NCBI GenBank assembly: GCA_009731375.1 | Contig: BJOX01000295.1 | Span: 27,084-84,513 of the forward strand | Reading direction: 5' to 3' | Length of the DNA: 57,430 nucleotides | Source: Paulinella micropora | Taxonomy: Eukaryota > Cercozoa > Imbricatea > Euglyphida | Shown: positions 27,672-36,493 of the stretch, piece after piece | How positions within the stretch are numbered: position 1 is the stretch's first letter | How the letters are laid out: each line of letters opens with the position of its first letter | The notes under the pieces: model-generated | Seen by the model: only the letters and a program-made list of their open reading frames with translations | Told to the model about the DNA's origin: nothing | Database searches by the model: none | Made by a program: the position numbers and the translations under genes

Positions 27672-27718
27672 GAAAGCGAAAATGAGCATAGCGAATGAAA
27701 GCGATGCTCATAAACATC
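27661..27718. repeat. TGATATTT-type palindrome, PLV2 copy a
   Basis: Perfect 12-bp arms GATGTTTATGAG/CTCATAAACATC. It overlaps the polymerase 3' end, whose TGA stop lies in the arm. The interior (AAGCGAAAATGAGC) is shared with 32515-32566. Confidence 0.75.
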
Positions 27719-27767
27719 AATTAATTAATTTTTTTTCAATAAATTTTTTACCAGTCTATATACACTA

Positions 27768-28055
27768 ATGAGCACCCTAACCAGACTATGTGAGAAGTTT
27801 GAGAAACTCTCTATTGAAAATAAAAAAGAAACATTTTCTCTTACCGATGTTAAAAAGATAATTACTGACGAAATCCAAATGATTGAAAATGCACGGGCAG
27901 GCAAGCCAAAGGATACTTTTCCATTTGGTAAGTATAAAGGTAAGAAAATTCAAGATGTAGCGGTTATTGATAAGCCATACCTTGAATGGGTTATGAAACA
28001 GCCGTGGTCTGAGAAATTTACTGACATTAAAAGTGAAGTAAAAAAATACATTTAA
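27768..28055 (+). CDS. ExoX C-terminal-like small protein (PLV2)
   Basis: 95 residues, intact. Residues 47-80 read FPFGKYKGKKIQDV..KPYLEWVMKQ, the pattern of the domain found at the C-terminus of exodeoxyribonuclease X-type and DUF3820 proteins, thought to bind nucleic acid. No nuclease motifs are present. Placed directly after the polymerase, it may act in replication or repair. PLV1 has nothing similar here. Confidence 0.65.
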   Translation: MSTLTRLCEKFEKLSIENKKETFSLTDVKKIITDEIQMIENARAGKPKDTFPFGKYKGKKIQDVAVIDKPYLEWVMKQPWSEKFTDIKSEVKKYI

Positions 28056-28089
28056 TAAAAATTATTTTGTAGTATATATAAGATAAACA

Positions 28090-28470
28090 GGACTACTTGA
28101 GTGAAATTGAAAAATGGAGCCTTGACAGCGAAATTAAGAAACCTTCAATTAAATGGACTAAGCCTGATATTGTTTCTTTCTATGAGCAATATAAACCACG
28201 TGATGACAATGTGAAAGTAGTTATACTTTAGAAAACGTGTTGGACGAAGAACAAAGCACACCTTTAAGGAGACTGATTTAAAAGAGACTGGAATTACCGA
28301 AATAAAGGCTAATGTAGGCGAAGAGTTAGCACAAAATGAAACCGATTTCAATATGGTAAGTATAAAAAAAATGAAAATTGAAGATGTTGCTAAGATTGAT
28401 CAACCATACCTTGAATATTTAATTCAACAACCTTATTTTAATAATAAAGATGCGGTAAAAAAATATCTAT
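28090..28470 (+). pseudogene. second, degraded ExoX-C-like gene (PLV2)
   Basis: Pieces of a similar gene follow in tandem: a helical front part, then in another frame QYGKYK and IEDVAKIDQPYLEYLIQQP, ending AVKKYL at a TGA that abuts the palindrome at 28471. At least two frame changes, one in a run of A near 28365. It looks like a diverged duplication of 27768-28055. Confidence 0.55.
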
Positions 28471-28523
28471 GACATTCGTAAATCCACACTCCCGCTAACG
28501 CTCCCGTGTGTTTTACGAACATC
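28471..28523. repeat. TGATATTT-type palindrome, PLV2 copy b
   Basis: GACATTCGTAAA at one end and TTTTACGAACATC at the other; inner stem CACAC/GTGTG. Adjoins the TGA stop of the preceding gene. Confidence 0.7.
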
Positions 28524-28557
28524 GCCTCCCGTTTATTATTTTTATTATTTACTTCAC

Positions 28558-28659
28558 TTTTATGAATATCTCAAACATGTTTGAGATTGCGAAAATGAGA
28601 GTTATGTTGATTTTTATTTAGAATTCAACATTGGATGAAAGCGATGCTCATAAATATCA
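28558..28659. repeat. nested palindrome, PLV2 copy c
   Basis: An outer element like 32515-32566 (TTTATGA.. ..GATGCTCATAAA) is interrupted twice: by the perfect palindrome ATCTCAAACATGTTTGAGAT near 28567 and by a hairpin with arms ATGTTGA/TTCAACAT near 28602-28630. Its right end, TGATATTT on the minus strand, supplies the TGA stop of the next gene. Confidence 0.65.
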
Positions 28660-29897
28660 ATGATCCTCTATGAAGTTAGCGATAATATTAACATTTCCTC
28701 CTCCACCAGCAGAGACAGACTTCTGTGTAAAAGTCAATACATCACTAGGAGACAGATATATATCATAATTTCTAAGATTAATTTGTTGAGTTGAAGCACT
28801 ATTTACATATAGTTTAAAAATTGTTGTTCCATTTGCGATAGCACTCGCCTTTGTGTCAGTATCTACAATTGAATACTTAGAATCAACATCTGCAAAACCT
28901 GCTCCAGTTAGTGTTCCATTTAATACCATTCTGACAACATTTGACTTAGTATCTTCATTTGTAATACTTATCAAAGTGGGATAAACATTTGAATAATTTG
29001 TTAAATTTGCACAACCCGCATCAAATACCGCTTTGTTTCTTATACTAATAATAGGACTTTCAGTGGTGTTTGCTGCTTTACTTCCTTCCACTTCGTTTGT
29101 TATGCTGGTATTAATAGTATTCGTTCCCTCAATGAATAAACTGGCACTCGCTGTTTTAAGAGTTTGTACTCCATTCGCTGCATCATTTCTCATTACTGCA
29201 GTAAAAGGTAATGTTGTATTTCGCAGGCTTACACCATTATTAGCATTCGCATACTCAATCATATGAACTAATTGAAATAATCCTGTTATGGGATTTTCAA
29301 TATAAAACTTAATAGCACCAAACCCAAGATACTGAAATTGAATTTGAAATACATTTCCTTTGCTCCAGTCTAAGTTCGGCATAGCAAAATTACCATCGCA
29401 TGGGTCGTCCCAGTCTTCTTGGTCAATATAAACTGCAACACCTCCTTTAATATGCGCGATATTCATTCCTGCTTGATTTTTGTAAAAATAAAATCCATCA
29501 ACGAGATCATTTCCTATTCCAATAAATGAATAGTAATCTTTTGTATCATCCGTTGTCCATATAGCAGTAAAGCGGGCAAGGACACCCATTCCAGTTCTAT
29601 ATTTTATTCTCCTTTTACTTACTAATCCAGCATCTGCACTAGCATCAGCAGTTGTTTTCAATTCAGCCATATTATTCAAAAATGACACAGACGATTTTGT
29701 TTCTGTTTTTGTCCATATCCTAGTATTAATGGTATATGGAAAGATTTCTTGTAATACTGGTGTTAATTGACCTACTACTGCTTCGCCAAAAGCGGTTTTT
29801 GAATTATTTGTTTCAACGTGTCCATCATATCCAACGCTGACATTTATACATTCGCCGTCAGGATTTTCTGCGATTAAGTTTCTCTGGTGGGCATTGT
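28657..29897 (-). pseudogene. large structural-like protein (PLV2), start codon lost
   Basis: A frame of about 410 codons, open from 29897 (AHQRNLIAENPDG) to TGA at 28657-28659. PLV1's remnant begins MSHQRNLIA, so the ATG has mutated in PLV2; internal in-frame GTG at 29688 is another possible start. The sequence is beta-rich, includes DYYSFIGIGNDLVDGFYFYK and a Gly-rich GGGGNVNIIA near the end, and recalls a virion surface or receptor-binding protein. No family recognised. It lies beside the major capsid gene on the same strand. Confidence 0.55.
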
Positions 29898-29955
29898 AGG
29901 TCTATATTATACTAGAAAAAAATATTTAATCTAATTAATGTTTCACGATATTTAT

Positions 29956-30018
29956 GATATTTTAGAATTGCGCTTCTATCTTGCTAATCGCAAGATTTCT
30001 CGCTTATTCTAAAACATC
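29956..30018. repeat. TGATATTT-type palindrome, PLV2 copy d
   Basis: Begins (T)GATATTTTAGAAT and ends ATTCTAAAACATC, with inner stem ATCTTGC/GCAAGAT. Directly abuts copy e at 30019. Confidence 0.75.
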
Positions 30019-30075
30019 GATGTTTATCAACAAACGGGAGTTGCGACAGCAACGAGAGTGAAGTTGATAAATATC
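30019..30075. repeat. TGATATTT-type palindrome, PLV2 copy e
   Basis: GATGTTTATCAAC/GTTGATAAATATC with inner stem GTTGC/GCAAC. On the minus strand its end TGATATTT provides the TGA stop of the major capsid gene. Confidence 0.78.
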
Positions 30076-31531
30076 AACTAATAGAAATTATATTTGACTT
30101 AACCTGAACCTCCCGCTGAGTGATTGCTACACTTACGTGCTGATGAGCATTATTCTGTGTAGTGCTAATGAACTCCCATCGTCTCTCATTGGAAAGGTCA
30201 AGCCCGCTAACTTCATTTTGGTCTTTGCTCCACAGCGGTCGGGTATTATCCCAAGTATCAACCCAGAACCAGTTGTACTGATACACATTTGAATTCATCA
30301 AAACAGAACCTTCAAGTTTAGGTTTCAAGCACATATAATCTTCAAAACTAGCGGGAAATATTTCAAATTCCTGAAGTCGTGCCCCGTCAAGTGTGGTGTG
30401 AAAACTGGTAGTCTTAGCGTTTGCTCTGTTATCAATATCATAAGCGGTATTCTTGTTTTCTGTGTTGTTAAACAGTGTGTGATAAATTTTCTTCAACCTT
30501 TTGCCGTGCCCCCTATCAAAGCGGAGAATAATGTTTTGTGTAGTGGATTGAGCAATGGAATTTTTATAAACATAAGGATAATCAATATTAAAACTCATAC
30601 CTTCAGCACTCGCCACCTTTTGTTGAATTGATTGAATGACATCGGGATTAGTCTCTACAGCAAGGAACAAGTTAAGACTAGAAACAGATACATTACCAGC
30701 GGCAGCAACAAGCACTCCTCCACCAGGTGACGAAGCATCGTTATTGTAATAATAAAGTTTAGGGGTCTGTTGCCATACAATACGCATATTCAAAATCTCT
30801 GGAAACATAATAGTCTTATCAAGGGCGAAAATGGTATTGTAAAGCATACCAAGATTAATCTTAACACTGATAGAAGGCTCAGCAGAAGTAACCGAACCAC
30901 CCGAGAAATACTTAGCCTCATTATATTCAACATTAACAAAGCTATAGGTTCCAGCAGTGCCATCAGATAGAGCAGAATCGTCGTGGCGACGAGCATTTGC
31001 AATAGGCACTTTGTAGTATGTTTGAATTGCGTCTCTAGCAGTATCGTAGGCTGCTGCAGTATCAATTGCTCGCCTTTCTGCTCTACTACCGATAACAATC
31101 TTTCCAGCATTACACTTTTGAAGCATACATCCCGCACCACTTCCATTATCGTGGTTTTCAAGTGTCAGAAAATCCTTCATAGAAGTTTCAGCCTTCCACA
31201 CAATCTTTGTAAAATTACCAACTTCATTTACATCGCACAGATAAACACCACTACGGGTTTGAAGTTGAATTTGCCTAATAGGAGCCAGACAATCCATATA
31301 GCATTTGTTATAGTTCGCTGCAATTGCTGGTGGGGCATAAGTAAAACTCAAGACAGAGCGGGCTAAGTTAAATAGCCTGCTGATAAGGTCAAAGTTGCTT
31401 TCTTGTCCTCCTGCGGTAGTAACAGTAATAGCTCCCGCACCTTCTCGCGGAGTTAGTTTATTCAAACGATAAGAAGCACTGATGTAGTCAGTTCTAGAAA
31501 AGTCTAGTTCGCCTCCGTGTTGAGTTGGCAT
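30074..31531 (-). CDS. PLV2 major capsid protein (double jelly-roll type, inferred)
   Basis: 485 residues, unbroken, starting MPTQHGGELDFSRTDY. It is clearly homologous to 9268-10815 throughout. It is the longest intact gene of either element, its length suits double jelly-roll capsid proteins of Polintons and virophages, and its neighbours are penton and protease, so it should form the main capsomer. Shared blocks include RSGVYLCDVN, LDKTIMFPEIL, FDRGHGKR and YNWFWVDTWDNTRP. It ends IISIS with a TGA donated by the palindrome at 30019-30075. A fold comparison would settle the call. Confidence 0.83.
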   Translation of the reverse strand: MPTQHGGELDFSRTDYISASYRLNKLTPREGAGAITVTTAGGQESNFDLISRLFNLARSVLSFTYAPPAIAANYNKCYMDCLAPIRQIQLQTRSGVYLCDVNEVGNFTKIVWKAETSMKDFLTLENHDNGSGAGCMLQKCNAGKIVIGSRAERRAIDTAAAYDTARDAIQTYYKVPIANARRHDDSALSDGTAGTYSFVNVEYNEAKYFSGGSVTSAEPSISVKINLGMLYNTIFALDKTIMFPEILNMRIVWQQTPKLYYYNNDASSPGGGVLVAAAGNVSVSSLNLFLAVETNPDVIQSIQQKVASAEGMSFNIDYPYVYKNSIAQSTTQNIILRFDRGHGKRLKKIYHTLFNNTENKNTAYDIDNRANAKTTSFHTTLDGARLQEFEIFPASFEDYMCLKPKLEGSVLMNSNVYQYNWFWVDTWDNTRPLWSKDQNEVSGLDLSNERRWEFISTTQNNAHQHVSVAITQREVQVKSNIISIS

Positions 31532-31565
31532 TTTGTTTTTGATTTTTAGGCAGTTGAGATTATTA

Positions 31566-31589
31566 ACTAATTCACCAGAATATATTTAT
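31566..31589 (-). promoter_or_regulatory. capsid-gene upstream motif, PLV2
   Basis: The 24-bp block identical to PLV1 10848-10871, 35-58 bp before the capsid ATG. It overlaps the extended end of the penton frame. Confidence 0.5.
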
Positions 31590-32426
31590 AGAAAAAAAAA
31601 TTCCAAAATAATTATTGATCTCTGTTTCAAAAGATTGAAGAATGATGTAAATAAATTAAAATAATTCGTTTCCCTGTAAATCAACAATGTCATAACAATA
31701 CCTAACCCATTAAGATTTATAGCCTGATCGTTTTCGTCTGTAAGATAAAACCTATATACATTATTTGAACTGGCGGATAATTTCTTACCATACTCAGACC
31801 CACTTCCGTCGTATATAATGGCTCCAAATGGAATTTCATTCGCTGTGTATATTTCTTGTAGCACGTGATTATCTCCTTCACCAACTAAGTCCGATTGAAG
31901 GTATAAAGTCTTTTCGCCAGTTAGAATAATTACGTTCGGCGATTTAATAAAATCATTAGCGAAGAAATATGTTGAATTTCTATCAAAACCCATAACCTCG
32001 TGAATACGGGTATCATCATCAAATATAAACCGCGGTTGAATTCCCTTATTCTCTGACACACTGAATGTTAATTTGCCATCCTCTGGTTCTATGTTGGTAT
32101 TATTACTGGATACAACATAAGTATAATTATTTGGGCTGTCTGCGGTTAGCAGCTCCGACAACTTATTTTTTAGATTGTTCATTGTGTAGTTTCCCTCAGG
32201 TATCGTAATTAAAGCCTCATACCGGTCTTCGCTAAGAGTAAAAGTATTATATGGTGAAGCCACAGTAATATGACTTCGGCACATAAATATGAAGTATTTT
32301 ACAATGTGTGGGATTGTCTAGCCCCTTCATATTGACTTCGTGTGTAAAGTCGCTATCTGTGCCGGTTATTCTGTTTTTGCTATTTATGTAATAGATACCA
32401 CTCGCACGACCGCCTTTATACTCCAT
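31586..32426 (-). pseudogene. PLV2 penton-like minor capsid protein
   Basis: Starts MEYKGGRASGIYYINSKN at 32426, immediately against the palindrome 32427-32485. Two bases are missing near 32272 relative to PLV1, shifting the frame after KSYY. The rest matches PLV1 10945-11721 closely, but the TGA after YFN has become TTA, extending the frame by about 28 codons to 31586. Role as in PLV1. Confidence 0.75.
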
Positions 32427-32485
32427 GATATTCGTAAATCCACACTCTCGTTGCTACCGCAACTCTCGTGTGTTTTACAAATATC
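32427..32485. repeat. TGATATTT-type palindrome, PLV2 copy f
   Basis: (T)GATATTCGTAAAT at one end, TTTTACAAATATC at the other; core CTCGTTGC..GCAACTCTCG. It abuts the penton ATG at 32424-32426. PLV1 has a nuclease gene in this interval instead. Confidence 0.75.
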
Positions 32486-32514
32486 CCTTTTTCTTTTTTA
32501 TAAAAATATTATTC

Positions 32515-32566
32515 TTTTATGAGCAAGCGAAAATGAGCGTAGCGAATGAAAGCGATGCTCATAAAA
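32515..32566. repeat. TGATATTT-family hairpin, PLV2 copy g
   Basis: Arms TTTTATGAGC/GCTCATAAAA. The minus-strand TGA in the arm (32559-32561) is the stop codon of the protease gene. Interior like 27661-27718. Confidence 0.72.
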
Positions 32567-34313
32567 AGGTGTCAAAACCATACCCATTCTGTGCTTTTAA
32601 CTTTTCTGCTTCGTCTTCTTTTAAGTCTGTGTAGCCAGTAGCGAATTTAAATCTATTACCTTTCGCTCGCTCCATCAAAAATCTCATAGAATGAAATCCG
32701 CATGTGTCCGAGGTGTTTGATTGGTTCTTAACTTGATTTACTTTCATAAGCAGGTATGTGCTTGGGTGGCTTTTGTCTATTAGTTGTTTCATTTGTTGTT
32801 GAAAGTCTTCTGTCGGCTCATAAAGTGCCAAGGGGTCATAGACTTCAACACTCCTGTCTTTATCTAGACTTATCCATACTGCGATCCAATGAGAACCCGC
32901 TTGTTTGTGATTGTCCAAATTCATGGTAAATCCGTATCGTTTTCTGCTTCCTGGCTTCAACTTGTAAATTTCATCACTGGCTATTGCTCCGAGATACCAT
33001 CCATATTTTTTCATTATATCATCTATTTCATTAGTCATTAAACCGCGACCCTCTCCTTGTAAGGGGACTTGCTCTTGCTGTTGCTCTGGTGTCTCCGCGA
33101 CGCTCGGGGGTATGGTTGTCTCCTCTTGCTGTTGTTGCTGTGGCTCCGCAGAACTTGTGCTCGGGGGTGGTGCTACATCTGTCGGTTGTGTCTCCGCTGG
33201 TTGTGGATTTGTCATTTCAAATATAAGTTGTTTAGCATCTGGAGAATTTTCAAAACGGGGTGGGTCTATTGGCGATAGAGTGCTATTTACAGGAGTTTTT
33301 TTTTCTTCATTCTTTTTGCTTTCATTTTTAGCAATCATTTTTGTTGTAAATTGTTCTAGTTTATCCCATCCATCTTCTGCCGATGATATGTTTTCAGTGA
33401 TTTTTTGTGTGTATAACCATCTCTTTAAACTAGTGGCGTAGTCGTTTGAACCTTTGTTTTTTATTATAGGGATATTAATGCCTGCTTTTTTAAGGTGATT
33501 TATTATTGTATTATTTTTCTTTTTTTTTTTGACACGTTTTTTTCTCGTTTTCTCAGAGAACATTTCATCAATAATTCTTCGCCTCTTTTCTTCTTCCAAA
33601 TCTTTTTCTTGTTTATTTACTTTGTCAGTTATATCAGTTATTTTTGGGGAAGATGTAGTTGCAGTTTCTTTGGTTTATTTATAGTTGAAGGGGGATTCGG
33701 TTTCGCTATAATCGGCTGTACAACTGGAGCCGTCAATAATTCCTGTCTATGTCGTTGTTCTGCCTGTAGTTCCTGAATAAGTCGTAGTTCCTGAATAAGT
33801 CGTTGTTCCTTCTTCTGTTCTCTAGACTTTTCTTCCTGTCTTTCCTTGATCTCCGCCAGTTGTCTTTTATGATCCCTATTCATTATTTCATTTAGTTCCT
33901 TAGTATTTGCTTTGATTTTTCTTTCTAGCCTCTTCTTCTCCTCGTCTAAATCCTCCCGTTTCTTCTTTTCCTTTTCTTCCTCGTCATGTATTAACTCATA
34001 TTTCTTTTGTAAGTTGCTTTGTATCTGGTTTCGGTTCTTGTGTTCAAGACGATTGAAATCAGATTTGATTATTTTTTCCCTTGGCTTGCGACTAGCCCTT
34101 TGCGACTTTGGCTTATTACCAATATATTTCATAAAAAGTTTAACAATTTGTAATGTGCTTAAAATCATTTGTTTTCTTACCAAAATTAAGATAATATTTT
34201 TTACCCTTCTGGATAATATAAGGCCTCCCGCTTTTATTCCTATAAACCCGCGGGGGTCTTACCTTAGCCTTTGATATTTTAGAATTGCGTGATATTTTAG
34301 AATTGCGCTTCAT
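32559..34313 (-). pseudogene. PLV2 long coiled-coil protein with C-terminal adenain/Ulp1-like protease
   Basis: Same architecture as PLV1 12241-14851. The start MKRNSKIS (ATG 34311-34313) lies in a palindrome and the RNSKIS segment is duplicated here. A basic front, coiled coil, basic Lys-rich stretch (KKKRVKKKKK-like), Pro/Gln linker and protease follow. Protease residues: GSHWIAVW, VEVYDPLALY, NQSNTSDTCGFHSM, giving His, Asp, Gln and Cys in adenain order. Frame changes occur near 34170 and near 33665; the protease part itself is uninterrupted over 346 codons. It cleaves capsid precursors during maturation. Confidence 0.82.
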
Positions 34314-34343
34314 GCTTCGCATTATCGCTTATTCTAAAACATC
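34273..34343. repeat. TGATATTT-type palindrome, PLV2 copy h
   Basis: (T)GATATTTTAGAAT to ATTCTAAAACATC, with an 18-bp tandem duplication of the left arm (34273-34308) that also duplicates codons RNSKIS of the overlapping gene. Confidence 0.72.
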
Positions 34344-34382
34344 TATTTTTCTTTATTAAAAAAATTAATCTGGAACGATGTT

Positions 34383-34486
34383 GATATTTATCAACTACAC
34401 TCTCGTTGCTGTCGCAACTCCCGTTTGTTGATATTTATCAACTACACTCTCGTTGCTGTCGCAACTCCCGTTTGTTGATAAACATC
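34383..34486. repeat. TGATATTT-type palindrome, tandem pair, PLV2 copy i
   Basis: Two copies in direct tandem, 34383-34429 (47 bp) and 34430-34486, each starting GATATTTATCAAC; the second ends GTTGATAAACATC. Inner stem GTTGC/GCAAC. Core identical to 30019-30075 in the opposite orientation. Confidence 0.78.
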
Positions 34487-34501
34487 GCAAAAAGTAAAAA
34501 C

Positions 34502-34554
34502 GATGTTTGAAAAACACACGAGAGCGGTAGCGGAAGTGTGGATTTTCAAATATC
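34502..34554. repeat. TGATATTT-type palindrome, PLV2 copy j
   Basis: GATGTTTGAAAA/TTTTCAAATATC with CACAC/GTGTG. It stands two bases from the stop of the basic-protein gene. Confidence 0.75.
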
Positions 34555-34555
34555 A

Positions 34556-34866
34556 TCAGCGAAACTTTACAGCACCTCCTCGTTGCTTACCATATCCGAG
34601 TTTTGATGCTGTAGCACTAACACTACCTGCGTAAGGCACCCCAATGCTACTCAATGCCCCCGCAGTTCTAGAGATTACCTTATTATCGCGAAGGAATTTA
34701 TTAACAGCCAAGGCCGTTTTTCCGACCTTTGCCCACTTAATCTTTCCTCCCTTTTGACCACATCCCTCTTCTTAGTTTTCTTTTTTCCTCCCTTCTGTGG
34801 CATTGATGGATTGTATCCGATTTTATATCCTGATGGTTGTGAAATTATCACTGGTGATACTGGCAT
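34556..34866 (-). pseudogene. PLV2 small Gly/Lys-rich basic protein
   Basis: Homologue of 15014-15325, starting MPVSPVIISQPSGYKIGY and ending LGYGKQRGG..VKFR. One T is missing in the basic stretch near 34768, shifting the frame; both sides are otherwise conserved. Role unknown, probably virion core. Confidence 0.6.
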
Positions 34867-34904
34867 ATATAATACAGAAAAATAATTAATTAAATTTTTT
34901 TATT

Positions 34905-35741
34905 TTAATCTGTAAGCAAAGTTTTGCGGATTTCATCATCAACACTTGAAACATAAAGAAAATTAAATCGTTCCTTTGTTGCTTCGTGATACTTTTGAAG
35001 AAAGTAATCAAAATCAAAAGATAAGTCTAAGTGCTTATACACGAGTTCCATTTTGTCCTGAGACTGGGCTGGAAAGATGAATAAATAATCTAACTGCTTA
35101 ATGGCTTCTGGCCGTAGGTCATTCAGATACTGGCTTGNNNNNNNNNNTAAATACTGGCTTGACATAATCACCTTTGATTTATAGTGTCTGCTCTTTTTTA
35201 ACAAATCACTTACGGACTTGTCTTTTAAACCGCTCCCTAAATCATCCAAAACAAAAACAACCTCTGGCAAAATATACTTGCTTGGTCGCTCTTTTGGTGC
35301 CTCCTTTATCTGTTTCTTTTCTTTTCCAAAGTATAAAAATTGTGGTTTCTCCATCGGTTCTTTATCGTCCTGTTTAATTTCGCCTTCCTGCTCTTCATCT
35401 GGTTTGTTCAGTTTGTCAAGTTCATAGTCTATCACATTAACACCATCTGATTTGAGAAAGGTATATACAGCCATCGGGTTTCCCCTGTTCTTAAAGTGCT
35501 TTACCATTGCTTTGTAAATGTAGTCCTTGTGTATTGTTGAAGCAATAATGACAATACGTGTTTTTCTGTCTGTCATCCGTTTCAGTATTTCAAAGAGTGC
35601 TGTCGTTTTCCCGCTCTTCTTACGGGCAAGTAGAAATATATTGGCATACGGCTCATTAAATAATTTATAACCTTTTGCTTTTTTATTTCCATCGCCCTCT
35701 TGTTTTACTGGCTTCACCTTAATGCTATTAATCTTCTCCAT
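34905..35741 (-). pseudogene. PLV2 packaging ATPase (FtsK/HerA-like)
   Basis: Starts MEKINSIKVKPVKQEGDG. Walker A is ARKKSGKTT, Walker B is VVFVLDDLGSG, followed by SSQYLNDLRPEA. The frame crosses a 10-N gap (35138-35147) with the same ACTGGCTTG on both sides, so the gap is probably false and adds codons. Near the C-terminus one base is missing, turning the conserved KTFAYR into another frame. Otherwise complete; same role as in PLV1. Confidence 0.87.
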
Positions 35742-35750
35742 TGTACATTA

Positions 35751-36107
35751 TTACCCGACGAATTCCAAACACACAACAATTCTTCCCGCTAAATTTCCTG
35801 TATCAATATTTCCGCTGTCGGTTTCAAGGACTTTAAATATATATTGTCCGTCCGTCCATCCAACGACACCTAAATTATAACTAAGGTTTGAAATGTTTGC
35901 TGTGGTGCTGTCGGAGAATGTACTGATAATTCCAATTCTATCCATGTAAAGAATTCTGGTTTTGGTTTCCGTCTGGTCGTTATAATAGTGAATAAACTTA
36001 ACATTCATTTTGGTGGGTGTAAATGACATTTGAATGTTCTTGTTGAATGATTTACCCACAAAGTAATTGCTTAGAAAAACAATCTTTTGGTATTTATAGT
36101 CAGCCAT
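35751..36107 (-). CDS. PLV2 small conserved protein next to ATPase
   Basis: 118 residues, intact: MADYKYQKIVFLSNYFVG.. ..AGRIVVCLEFVG. Nine bases separate its stop from the ATPase start, so the two are probably cotranscribed. Beta-rich with no recognised motif. Its ATG overlaps head-to-head with the ATG of the rightward Cys-rich ORF. A minor virion protein is the best guess. Confidence 0.65.
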   Translation of the reverse strand: MADYKYQKIVFLSNYFVGKSFNKNIQMSFTPTKMNVKFIHYYNDQTETKTRILYMDRIGIISTFSDSTTANISNLSYNLGVVGWTDGQYIFKVLETDSGNIDTGNLAGRIVVCLEFVG

Positions 36108-36360
36108 GATTATATTACTGAAGATAAACTTTTTAATAACAAAAATATTTTTGCGAACTGCCTGCGACTTTTATAGCAGAGCAAATCAAACAAAACGAGA
36201 TGCGTGTGTTTATTGTATAAAGCAAGGAATAGAAACTAAATTTAAATGTGTGTATAAACCTATGAGTGATTGGTGTGTTAGTTTTGATGAAGCCCTGCCG
36301 TTAATGTGTGCGGGTGATAGTTCATGGTACAGGACACATATATATGAATGTGATATTTGA
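36106..36360 (+). CDS. PLV2 small cysteine-rich protein
   Basis: 84 codons; a hydrophobic N-terminus (MIILLKINFLITKIFL), not clearly shared with PLV1, precedes eight conserved Cys (TACDFYS, CVYC, FKCVYKP, DWCVSF, LMCAGD, YECD). The hydrophobic part could be a signal anchor. The TGA stop is within the palindrome 36352-36414, while PLV1's equivalent ends differently without one. Confidence 0.6.
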   Translation: MIILLKINFLITKIFLRTACDFYSRANQTKRDACVYCIKQGIETKFKCVYKPMSDWCVSFDEALPLMCAGDSSWYRTHIYECDI

Positions 36361-36414
36361 GAATTTCGCTTCTATCTGGCTAATCGCCAGATTTCTCGCT
36401 TATTCTCAAACATC
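36352..36414. repeat. TGATATTT-type palindrome, PLV2 copy k
   Basis: (T)GATATTTGAGAAT/ATTCTCAAACATC with inner stem ATCTGGC/GCCAGAT. Absent from the equivalent place in PLV1 (about 16858). Confidence 0.78.
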
Positions 36415-36436
36415 GTCTTCCATTTTATTTTTTTAC

Positions 36437-36493
36437 GATGTTTATCAACAAACGGGAGTTGCGACAGCAACGATAGTGAAGTTGATAAATATC
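36437..36493. repeat. TGATATTT-type palindrome, PLV2 copy l
   Basis: GATGTTTATCAAC/GTTGATAAATATC. Its minus-strand TGATATTT end is the stop of the membrane-protein gene. Also absent from PLV1. Confidence 0.78.

Noticed and set aside
28145-28351. Minus-strand ORF of 68 codons
   Set aside because: Overlaps the degraded ExoX-C-like gene, which has recognisable homology on the plus strand.
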